Shown here in pieces: positions 56,094 through 64,000 of a stretch of DNA of 64,000 bases. Each line of letters begins with the position of its first letter. Positions within the stretch are counted from its first letter, which is position 1. The stretch comes from Mytilus edulis. Lineage: Eukaryota > Mollusca > Bivalvia > Mytilida > Mytilidae. Made by a program: the position numbers and the translations under genes. The DNA lies in contig NC_092354.1 of the NCBI RefSeq assembly GCF_963676685.1, positions 29,296,193 to 29,360,192 on the forward strand. Direction: 5' to 3'. Under the pieces are notes generated by a model. That model was given only the letters and a program-made list of their open reading frames with translations. It was not told the origin of the DNA and searched no databases.

Positions 56094-58624
56094 CTAGGTC
56101 CTTTTAAAATCCAGTATTTCATACGTGTGGCTGCAAGCACCTGTTGTCTTCCTACGTGACCCTGATTTTCGTGATAGAAACGAACAATTAACGAAGTAAC
56201 ATGATGGTTATCTGGTAGGATTATGGGGTATTCATCATGGTTTGAGGTACTTAAGCGTCCTTTTGCTCGGATAAGCTCATTATCGAGTACAGGATTAAGA
56301 GAAGCGATACGGCTGTCTTTTTTCACGGGCGTATCCTTCTTCAATTTGATTATTTCGTCTTTGAAGTAAGTTGATTGTACATTAACTAATATTACATTGC
56401 TAGCAATTTTCAGTTCTGACAAAGTGAGATCACCAGTTCTGCACTGAACTTGATGATTAAGGTATCGTTGTCTGCAATAAAACTTGAACCTAATCAACCA
56501 CGCTGTTGCTCGTAGTAGTTTTGTCCAGTCGGAGAAATAGTTCATTAGATAATCAGTGGTGTTGTTTGTCATAGCATGGATCGCCACCTCCTTCTTAAGT
56601 TCGGTGTCATTTTCTGTTACCTCTTGAAGCTCATTGCGTAAGTCTTGTGGCCAGTATTTTGAATCTTCCAAGAGAAAGTTCGGACCATTTAACCATATAT
56701 TTAGTTTCTTACTATCACAAGCGTCTATTCCTCTTGATGCTATGTCCGCGGGATTCGAAGGTGGATCTACGTGACGCCATTGGTCTAGACTAGTTGTATT
56801 GTGAATTATGCTTAATCTATTAGCTACAAAGGTTTTGAATCGCCGTGATGTATTTCTAATGTAGCCCAACACTATAGCCGAGTCTGTCCAGAAGGTAACG
56901 TTATCAACCTTTATTTCAAGTTCATCATTCAGGATTTGGTATAAGCGGCATGCAGTGACAGCTCCTGATAATTCAAGTCTTGGTATTGACATCTGTTTAA
57001 TTGGTGCTAGTCGTGCCTTTCCTATGATTAAAGAGCAAGTAATTTTGTCATTTCCATCAACTAGTCTCAGATAGGCACACGCTCCATAACCAAGTTCTGA
57101 TCCATCACTGAAAAGGTGCAATTGAGCGTTCTTAATGTGTTGAAATTCTTTTGGTCGAAAACAGCGATTCACAGACAAACTTTCAATACAGGGTAGACTC
57201 GTTAACCAATTTTTCCATTCGTCACAGTAATGTTGTGGAATTTGTTCATCCCATCCAAGCTTCAATCGGCATAAGTTCTGTACAATTGCTTTTGCTCGCA
57301 GTGTAACTGGTGACACAAGTCCGAGAGGATCAAATATTGAACTTACAATGGACAATATACCACGTCTAGTTAACGGTTTATCTGTTAACTTTACTTTAAA
57401 TCTGATTTTATCTTCATTAACATCCCAGATTACACTCAGGGCCTTATCGTTCGGCAGCACATCTCCAGGGCTAAGATTTACTACAGCAGGAGCAAGTTCA
57501 GACTCCGGTATAGCTTTTAATACATCTCTACTATTACTGAGCCATTTTGTTAGTCGGAAGCCACCCATTTTCATAAGTGACTGTAAGTCAATAGCCAGTT
57601 TAATAGCTTCCTGCTCGGATGACACAGACTTCAGACAATCGTCAACATAAAAAATTTTCTCTACTGTAGTAGATACTTCCAGATCAAAAAGATGGGAATT
57701 ATCTCTTGCTGTCCGTTTTAATGCATATCCTGCACAACTGGGTGACGATGTAGCACCAAACAAATGTACTTGCATGCAATAACTTCTGGGTTTCTGGTTT
57801 AAGTCACCGTTAGGCCACCATAGAAAACGCAAGGCATCACAGTCCTCCTCTTGCACACGAACTTGATGGAACATAGCTTCGATGTCGGCTGCTAAGGCTA
57901 TCTGCCCCTGTCTGAACCTAATTAAAACACCAACCAAACTGTTCATGAGATCAGGTCCTTGTAAAAGTTTACTGTTGAGTGATATTCCTTGATATTTAGC
58001 TGCGCAGTCAAAAACTACCCGTACTTTTCCTGGTTTGTTTACATTCGTGACAGGATGATGAGGTAAGTACCACATTCGTTTTGATTCGGAGTCGATGTTT
58101 GACACTTCTTTTGCATAACCCTTTTCTATATATTCATTTACAGTGGTCGTGTACATCTTATGTAATGTGTCGTCACGTTCCAACTTACGTTTCAGCTGCT
58201 GTAAACGGGCTTGTGCCATAGCTATATTATTTGTTAACGAAGTGTTTTTATCCCGCCAAGGCAGTCCTAGTTTGTAATGTCCATCCTCGTAAGTAATGGA
58301 CGATTCCATAATGTCCAAAGCTTGTTTGTCTTCTACAGACATCAAATTATTGTCATCGCTCTTGTTATCGTTAAAATCAGTTGTCCACATACGTTCCAGT
58401 TGTCTCTGTAACAGAACATCTCTTGACTCTTCAAAATGTACGTTTATAACATTTGATGAAGAGATATTTCTAATAGGTCCACGAATTGCCCACCCGAGGC
58501 GTGATCGAATTGCATAGGGTTGTTTACCTGTACCGGATCTTACTTCCAACGGTATATGAGCTTCAGGTGAGTCAGTGCCAATCAGCAACATTACATCATT
58601 GGTGTCAATTTTTCGGAATATCAA
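56087..58624 (-). CDS. pol (5' part): BEL/Pao reverse transcriptase and RNase H module
   Basis: 845 codons with no ATG at its 5' end (the longest frame begins at TTG), so it must be reached by frameshift from gag-protease or the shift is an error. The start carries the end of the protease/linker region (NDVMLLIGTDSPEAHIPLEV). RT motifs: NKPGKVRVVFDCAAKYQGIS, ALAADIEAMFHQVRV and the catalytic FYVDDCLKS. RNase H follows: LHLFSDGSELGYGACAY, VTFWTDSAIVLGYIRN and NPADIASRG. It ends with FYHENQGHVG, the HH part of the integrase zinc finger. The overlap with gag-protease is 20 bp (58,605-58,624). Catalytic residues visible in each domain are intact. Confidence 0.9.
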   Translation of the reverse strand: MIFRKIDTNDVMLLIGTDSPEAHIPLEVRSGTGKQPYAIRSRLGWAIRGPIRNISSSNVINVHFEESRDVLLQRQLERMWTTDFNDNKSDDNNLMSVEDKQALDIMESSITYEDGHYKLGLPWRDKNTSLTNNIAMAQARLQQLKRKLERDDTLHKMYTTTVNEYIEKGYAKEVSNIDSESKRMWYLPHHPVTNVNKPGKVRVVFDCAAKYQGISLNSKLLQGPDLMNSLVGVLIRFRQGQIALAADIEAMFHQVRVQEEDCDALRFLWWPNGDLNQKPRSYCMQVHLFGATSSPSCAGYALKRTARDNSHLFDLEVSTTVEKIFYVDDCLKSVSSEQEAIKLAIDLQSLMKMGGFRLTKWLSNSRDVLKAIPESELAPAVVNLSPGDVLPNDKALSVIWDVNEDKIRFKVKLTDKPLTRRGILSIVSSIFDPLGLVSPVTLRAKAIVQNLCRLKLGWDEQIPQHYCDEWKNWLTSLPCIESLSVNRCFRPKEFQHIKNAQLHLFSDGSELGYGACAYLRLVDGNDKITCSLIIGKARLAPIKQMSIPRLELSGAVTACRLYQILNDELEIKVDNVTFWTDSAIVLGYIRNTSRRFKTFVANRLSIIHNTTSLDQWRHVDPPSNPADIASRGIDACDSKKLNIWLNGPNFLLEDSKYWPQDLRNELQEVTENDTELKKEVAIHAMTNNTTDYLMNYFSDWTKLLRATAWLIRFKFYCRQRYLNHQVQCRTGDLTLSELKIASNVILVNVQSTYFKDEIIKLKKDTPVKKDSRIASLNPVLDNELIRAKGRLSTSNHDEYPIILPDNHHVTSLIVRFYHENQGHVGRQQVLAATRMKYWILKGPSL

Positions 58625-60755
58625 TATCAGCTAAATATGCTAGTTTTCTAATGTCGACGTTTTCAGCTGCTGAGCAGGTGGATATCGGAAGCTTTTTTAC
58701 TGACCATACTTTTTGTAACGATACGTCTTCGTTGCCATCGATGGGTCTTACCTGTAAGTCGACTTCTTGGCCGTGAATCGTACTACCGGACGAGCTTACG
58801 GTAGACATATGAAATGTGACTGGTCTGGTGGCGAGATTTAGTTTTTTCAATAGCCGCTCATCACACAAAGTTTTATCCGCACCATCGTCTAATAAGGCAT
58901 ACGTTTGACAAGAGTTACCGTCCCCACCCCTTACAAGGACAGGAATAATCCCCAGACAATTTCTGATAAAAGAACTATCAGTGGCAGCACAGTTAACAGA
59001 AGGGGAAGCTGTATTATCAGACTCTGGTTTTACCCAACTGTGTAATAATAAATTGTGTTTTACATTACAATCACTGACAGTACATGATTTTGGTTTTCTA
59101 CAACTATTTGCAAAATGTTTACCCTTTAAACAATTATAACACAATTTATTTCTACTGACAAATTTCAGTCTATCTGCTAAGTTCATTGACTTGAACTTAC
59201 TACAAAATTCTATGTACCTACATGTACCATTACAACAAATACACTTTTGCTCATGTGTGACATTTTCACTTGTATGTAAATTATTTGTGGCATATGTCGA
59301 GACCTTTTCTCTGACATAATCATGCGGCTTATTTCTCATGCCACTTGAACCTTTAATATCAGCCCTTTCTTTAGTAAGATCAAGCCCATACATAGACACA
59401 GCTATGCGAGATTTCTGATCAATAAATTTTGTAAGATCAGTAAAACGTGGTTCTCTACCTGACTCTGTTATAGAATGTGCAATATCTACCCATTTTACTC
59501 GTAAGTGCATTGGTAACCTCTTTATAATTTTTCTCAAGTTGTCTGAATTATCGATGTCAGATATAAAACCTAACTGTGATAATGTAATTTCACACTTTTG
59601 CATATCAAGGGAAAGTTGTGACAAAGAATCTAGATCTTGTGCATTTATCTGTGTTCCATATACCAATTTTTCAATGTATGATCTAGCAATAATATGTGAT
59701 CTACCATAACGGGAATATAATATTGACCTAGCTCGCTTATAACCATCAGTTGGTTCTAACAATACGCAGTCTTCAATAGAAGACTTTGCTTCACCTTTGC
59801 AATATTGAATTAAATAGCTTAACCTCATTTGATCGTCACCTACTCTATTTTCTACATTAGTTTCAAAATTCTTAATGAATTTTGTATAATTAATTGGTTT
59901 ACCATCAAATGTCAACAGTTCAGGTTTTGGTAAACTAAATCCTTCTTGAAGAGTAGACGCCAGTCGCTGGAACGCTGAGTCGATACTGCTGATGTTCGAC
60001 TTTGAACTTCCGGCTGTGAACTCGCACTTTTCGTCTGAATCGGTCTTCGTTGCTTTCGTGTCTGAAACCTCTTGAATATCAATGTCATCATTTATCAAAA
60101 TGTTATTTCTACGTGAAGAAACGGCTCTTTCTGCAATGATGCCTTTATTTTGATTTGTGTTTATAATGTCATTGTCTTCGTCGTACGCTTCTTGCCACAT
60201 TTGTTCTTCCAATTTTGCTTCTTCAAGTTCACTACGTTTTTCTAATAATTGTTCTTTTATTTCTAACTCCCTTTTTTCACGCTCTAACTTGAGTTTTTCT
60301 TCAGTTTTCTTTAGTTTGTGTTCGGCTTTCAATCGATTAGCCCTTGCCGTCCTCAATTTGGCCTTTGATGAAGAGGAACTCGACGAACTTATTCGGCTGC
60401 CAACTTCGTCATCGGCAATATTTTCCATTGATCCGTTGATCCATTCTGAAAATCTTTCCCGGAACTCCTTCAGGTTTTTCTGACAGCTATCGAAGTTCAT
60501 CTCCAAAGTCTCCACTACATGAACATCGGGGCATAAATCTAAACAGTTCATATGAGCTGTTTTAAATTCTTCAAAACGGTCACAAAGTTTGACATACAAA
60601 TTTTTCACTGTTTCCTTGTTATCTCGGGAAATCATTTTCTTCTCAAGTTCATTATACAGTTTCGTCAACTGTGACAAATTAGTTGTACGTTGTCTTCTAA
60701 CTGTTTCATATTCATAAATATGACCATCGCCGTCTGAATGCGCCTCTCTATCCAT
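58605..60755 (-). CDS. gag-pro: BEL/Pao gag-protease polyprotein
   Basis: I place the start at ATG 60,755 (MDREAHSDGDGHIYEYETVR), 26 bp inside the 5' LTR border. A longer frame from 60,794 begins with GTG inside the LTR. An N-terminal helical region is followed by a Ser tract and a charged coiled coil (about residues 120-200, LKAEHKLKKTEEKLKLEREK). A DUF1759-type capsid region follows (LPKPELLTFDGKPINYTKFI). A zinc knuckle (CYNCLKGKHFANSC) precedes a second Cys/His cluster (CTVSDCNVKHNLLLH). The retropepsin-like DUF1758 domain carries ALLDDGADKTLCDERLLKKL, where the usual D-S/T-G is D-D-G. The stop follows DIDIPKN, one base out of frame with the RT module in an A5 run. Confidence 0.9.
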   Translation of the reverse strand: MDREAHSDGDGHIYEYETVRRQRTTNLSQLTKLYNELEKKMISRDNKETVKNLYVKLCDRFEEFKTAHMNCLDLCPDVHVVETLEMNFDSCQKNLKEFRERFSEWINGSMENIADDEVGSRISSSSSSSSKAKLRTARANRLKAEHKLKKTEEKLKLEREKRELEIKEQLLEKRSELEEAKLEEQMWQEAYDEDNDIINTNQNKGIIAERAVSSRRNNILINDDIDIQEVSDTKATKTDSDEKCEFTAGSSKSNISSIDSAFQRLASTLQEGFSLPKPELLTFDGKPINYTKFIKNFETNVENRVGDDQMRLSYLIQYCKGEAKSSIEDCVLLEPTDGYKRARSILYSRYGRSHIIARSYIEKLVYGTQINAQDLDSLSQLSLDMQKCEITLSQLGFISDIDNSDNLRKIIKRLPMHLRVKWVDIAHSITESGREPRFTDLTKFIDQKSRIAVSMYGLDLTKERADIKGSSGMRNKPHDYVREKVSTYATNNLHTSENVTHEQKCICCNGTCRYIEFCSKFKSMNLADRLKFVSRNKLCYNCLKGKHFANSCRKPKSCTVSDCNVKHNLLLHSWVKPESDNTASPSVNCAATDSSFIRNCLGIIPVLVRGGDGNSCQTYALLDDGADKTLCDERLLKKLNLATRPVTFHMSTVSSSGSTIHGQEVDLQVRPIDGNEDVSLQKVWSVKKLPISTCSAAENVDIRKLAYLADIDIPKN

Positions 60756-60780
60756 CTTTTCTTTATAGTCAATCGAGAAT

Positions 60781-61409
60781 TGTTTGGACCACACAGTAAA
60801 TCAAAAACAAAGTCAAGTATGCGTATCAAATCAGTTCTTTAATTTCGTTGTATACGATACGATTCTCTGCAAATACATAAATTATAAATCATAAATAACA
60901 GTGAAACTAAATTCCGTTATCCATAAAAATAATATACAGCGCATTAATTACTTCTCAATCATAAAAATATAAAGAAACATGTTTGCTGATAAAAGTACAA
61001 AGTTTGCACAAATGATTAAATCAATATATTTCATTTACGGAACATTGTTACAATTCTTGCTAAAGAAATGAATGATAAAGTCGGATTAAATATATCCTTA
61101 CCGATTATGCTCTCTTATAAAAAACATCTTGTGTGTCCAAATAAAATCCAAATAATAAACTGCCGTAAACAAATTGAAATAACATTCATAGGAAAACATA
61201 ACGTCATAAAGACGGACGGCAAATACAGCAAATATATTTAGCGCCGTAAACGTCAATTATTACAAAGAAAAAATAGCTTTTACAAAAAGCTTACCTATAG
61301 ATTAAAAAGTGACAGTCAAGTGACGATCTATACACTATTAGTGCTTATATATAAATGTATCTTCTATCAAATATTAAAAATAAGAATATAAACAAATATA
61401 ATTCTTACA
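60781..61409 (-). repeat. BEL/Pao 5' LTR
   Basis: Same length and ends as 54,400-55,028. It carries the promoter for the minus-strand transcript and a possible splice donor (ATAG then GTAAGC, about 61,290-61,298). Confidence 0.95.
61341..61356 (-). promoter_or_regulatory. TATA-like box in the 5' LTR
   Basis: Minus strand ATTTATATATAAGCAC, about 55-70 bases into the LTR, a plausible core promoter position. No transcription start can be seen. Confidence 0.4.
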
Positions 61410-61613
61410 ATAAGTAATCATAACAATTACATGTTTATTTAAAATTTACTTATTTTGGAGTCAGTTGTCTCCCTTATTTGTCCAGATATTTTACAATTAC
61501 ATTTACATCTCTTACATTGGTGTGTGGTCTTTTGTTATAGTAATTGAATTAAAAATCTCTACCTTTTCTGTAATTTTGGAAAACATGGCTGGAAGCACTT
61601 TTAGAGGCCTTGC
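61410..61613. other. Spacer between the retrotransposon and the tandem duplication
   Basis: Starts with the ATAAG target duplication. Otherwise featureless. Confidence 0.5.
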
Positions 61614-62793
61614 AAAAGTTGTTTAACATGTTTAACAAATTTAACATGGAGTTGTTATACCCATGAATGTAGATAACTTACATTCACTTGAACAATTAAC
61701 CAATAAAAACTATATTTAATCAAATTAAATAATTGTTTTAAATTTGCTTTTCCTATCTGATACTAATGTTATTTCTAAAATGGTATATATACCTTTTATA
61801 CATATTTAACTGATTTACTCAAAAAAGATTGATAACTTGAGAAATATAGAAGACTCGAGATAACTCATAAAAACAGTTTGACAGATCCACATGTGATTAT
61901 TATCATCGTAGTTTTACTTTTAGAACTGTGTCAAAGTGTTGTTAGTGAGTTTGCTATTCATTTATATTACAAATTTTGCAGATGTCTCTATTACATTAAA
62001 AAACATTTTGGACAAGAACATTTCTATTGACATTACATATCTAAATAATTGAATAAGTAACACATATTTATATATATATATATGATCCAGACCGTATGAG
62101 TATTTGGACCGTACGCGTACGGTCTGGACCGTATGCGTACTTTTTCAATATACGCATACGGTCGGACCGTACGCGTACGGTCTGACTAATATTGAGAATT
62201 TGGTCAAGTTCATTAGATACAAATGTATATAACAGATCAACATAACTTATATCTCAAATTAATATAAAAAGTTGAATAATTATTGAAATAAAAACTTAAT
62301 ATTTTAACTATTTGTAAAAAATCAGGCTTATTTAATCTATTAATCTCCTGTACTTAGCATGTCAGTAATTCATTAATTACAGCCGAGTATGCTCATTGAA
62401 ATTGAAGTTATCGGAAGTAAACATAATGTGGGAGGACAATTGTTTTAGAATATTTAGAAACTTTACAAAAAATGCATATCCAAAGGAACATGCATGAACA
62501 AAACATGTTAATGTTAAAAATATATGACGTTCCTTGTGGAAGCAAGTGTCATCTTGGGCCGGAGTAACAAAATAGGATTCATGGATATAAAATTAAACAG
62601 ATTTTTAATTTTGATTGTTCGCTTATTCACTTTATCCATCTAATTGTAATAATAACAATTTGTATAATATAAAAATAAAGATTTTGATAAATGTTTTTTA
62701 ACATTTAACCCATATGATCCCAAAACATGTATGGTCAGCTGGACCGTACGCGTATACTCATACGGTCCGACCGTACGCGTATGGTCGGACCGT
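61614..62793 (+). repeat. 1,180-bp tandem unit, copy 1
   Basis: Line-by-line comparison shows no difference from 62,794-63,973. The unit contains a hairpin zone of CGTACG palindromes at about 62,088-62,184 and ends in another at 62,741-62,793. No coding. Confidence 0.95.
62088..62184. repeat. Nested CGTACG palindromes / long hairpin
   Basis: The 18-bp perfect palindrome GACCGTACGCGTACGGTC occurs twice. Between them, ACCGTATGCGTAC and TACGCATACGGT pair around TTTTTCAATA, so the zone can fold into a hairpin with ~40-bp arms. Confidence 0.8.
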
Positions 62794-63973
62794 AAAAGTT
62801 GTTTAACATGTTTAACAAATTTAACATGGAGTTGTTATACCCATGAATGTAGATAACTTACATTCACTTGAACAATTAACCAATAAAAACTATATTTAAT
62901 CAAATTAAATAATTGTTTTAAATTTGCTTTTCCTATCTGATACTAATGTTATTTCTAAAATGGTATATATACCTTTTATACATATTTAACTGATTTACTC
63001 AAAAAAGATTGATAACTTGAGAAATATAGAAGACTCGAGATAACTCATAAAAACAGTTTGACAGATCCACATGTGATTATTATCATCGTAGTTTTACTTT
63101 TAGAACTGTGTCAAAGTGTTGTTAGTGAGTTTGCTATTCATTTATATTACAAATTTTGCAGATGTCTCTATTACATTAAAAAACATTTTGGACAAGAACA
63201 TTTCTATTGACATTACATATCTAAATAATTGAATAAGTAACACATATTTATATATATATATATGATCCAGACCGTATGAGTATTTGGACCGTACGCGTAC
63301 GGTCTGGACCGTATGCGTACTTTTTCAATATACGCATACGGTCGGACCGTACGCGTACGGTCTGACTAATATTGAGAATTTGGTCAAGTTCATTAGATAC
63401 AAATGTATATAACAGATCAACATAACTTATATCTCAAATTAATATAAAAAGTTGAATAATTATTGAAATAAAAACTTAATATTTTAACTATTTGTAAAAA
63501 ATCAGGCTTATTTAATCTATTAATCTCCTGTACTTAGCATGTCAGTAATTCATTAATTACAGCCGAGTATGCTCATTGAAATTGAAGTTATCGGAAGTAA
63601 ACATAATGTGGGAGGACAATTGTTTTAGAATATTTAGAAACTTTACAAAAAATGCATATCCAAAGGAACATGCATGAACAAAACATGTTAATGTTAAAAA
63701 TATATGACGTTCCTTGTGGAAGCAAGTGTCATCTTGGGCCGGAGTAACAAAATAGGATTCATGGATATAAAATTAAACAGATTTTTAATTTTGATTGTTC
63801 GCTTATTCACTTTATCCATCTAATTGTAATAATAACAATTTGTATAATATAAAAATAAAGATTTTGATAAATGTTTTTTAACATTTAACCCATATGATCC
63901 CAAAACATGTATGGTCAGCTGGACCGTACGCGTATACTCATACGGTCCGACCGTACGCGTATGGTCGGACCGT
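62794..63973 (+). repeat. 1,180-bp tandem unit, copy 2
   Basis: Identical to copy 1. After 63,973 the sequence continues with more CGTATACG palindromes to the window end instead of restarting the unit. Confidence 0.95.
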
Positions 63974-64000
63974 ACGAGTATACGTATACGGTCCGGACCG
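63921..64000. repeat. Palindromic CGTACG/CGTATACG tract at the window edge
   Basis: GGACCGTACGCGTATACTCA, GGTCCGACCGTACGCGTATG, then CGTATACGGTCCGGACCG. It continues past the window. Confidence 0.8.

Larger units (their letters stand above)
54400..61409 (-). mobile_element. Full-length BEL/Pao LTR retrotransposon
   Basis: 7,010 bp. Two 629-bp LTRs (TG...CA ends) differ at two positions I could find, and 5-bp target duplications ATAAG flank it (54,395-54,399 and 61,410-61,414). On the minus strand it encodes gag with a zinc knuckle, an aspartic protease, RT of the Pao type, RNase H and an integrase with DUF5641. The order protease-RT-RNase H-integrase, with the DUF1759/DUF1758/A17 type domains, identifies BEL/Pao. 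A purine-rich GTGAGGAG precedes the 3' LTR. No tRNA-like primer site beginning TGG follows the 5' LTR. The coding region has two one-base frame changes. Near-identical LTRs indicate a recent insertion. Confidence 0.93.

Noticed and set aside
55161-60483. Plus-strand open frames over the BEL/Pao coding region
   Set aside because: Antisense shadows of the retrotransposon genes.
1-64000. CRISPR arrays, tRNA or rRNA genes
   Set aside because: No regularly spaced short repeats with unique spacers, no cloverleaf with A and B boxes, and no rRNA core sequences were recognised.

Overview
The window looks like AT-rich nuclear DNA of an invertebrate animal, most likely a bivalve mollusc of the Mytilus type. 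Coding is sparse, exons are short with GT-AG borders, and nearly every block of structure is a transposable element. I recognise several dispersed families from memory as typical of mussel genomes: the 'GAGGGACGAAAGATACCAA' repeat, the molluscan SINE ending 'CCACTGGACGTTAAGCAACC' plus CAAT units, the 'AAGATGTGGTATGATTGCC' family, and elements with CGTC microsatellites. No rRNA, tRNA, CRISPR array or prokaryotic gene was seen, and no complete host gene is visible.

Layout. 1-3.2 kb holds one good internal exon (831-1150, minus) and a decayed coding stretch. 4-18.7 kb is repeat-dense: SINE copies, three copies of a ~1 kb hairpin-ended family, and a ~230-bp tandem array that reverses orientation at ~10.19 kb. 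Set among these is a broken tyrosine-recombinase-like gene (12.1-15.1 kb, minus) bracketed by ~160-bp direct repeats. 18.68-20.71 kb is a rearranged Penelope-like element with inverted and tandem terminal repeats. 20.9-26 kb holds more dispersed repeats, one with a hammerhead-ribozyme-like core. 26,897-28,305 is a DNA transposon with 25-bp inverted ends and a TA duplication, packed with GATATC palindromes. Two phase-compatible exons (29.37-29.70 kb, minus) may belong to a host gene.

31,505-39,070 is a complete PIF/Harbinger transposon: matched inverted ends, a 3-bp duplication, a five-exon DDE transposase (plus strand, damaged in exon 2) and a convergent Myb/SANT-like gene (minus). 39-54 kb holds a full SINE, a TIR-like element split by an assembly gap, a Gypsy remnant interrupted by a SINE with 14-bp target duplication, a MULE-like exon, a TTAA-flanked MITE and a ~32-bp minisatellite. 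54,400-61,409 is a young full-length BEL/Pao LTR retrotransposon (minus) with 629-bp LTRs differing at two positions, 5-bp duplications and gag-protease, RT-RNase H and integrase modules interrupted by two one-base frame changes. 61,614 to the end is a perfect 1,180-bp tandem duplication containing CGTACG palindromes.

The sequence abutting both sides of the 100-N gap (41,742-41,841) is the same 584 bp. The two copies differ only by six one-base homopolymer indels and no substitutions. This looks like an unmerged contig overlap with long-read indel errors, so the single-base frameshifts noted here may be sequencing errors rather than true pseudogene lesions.
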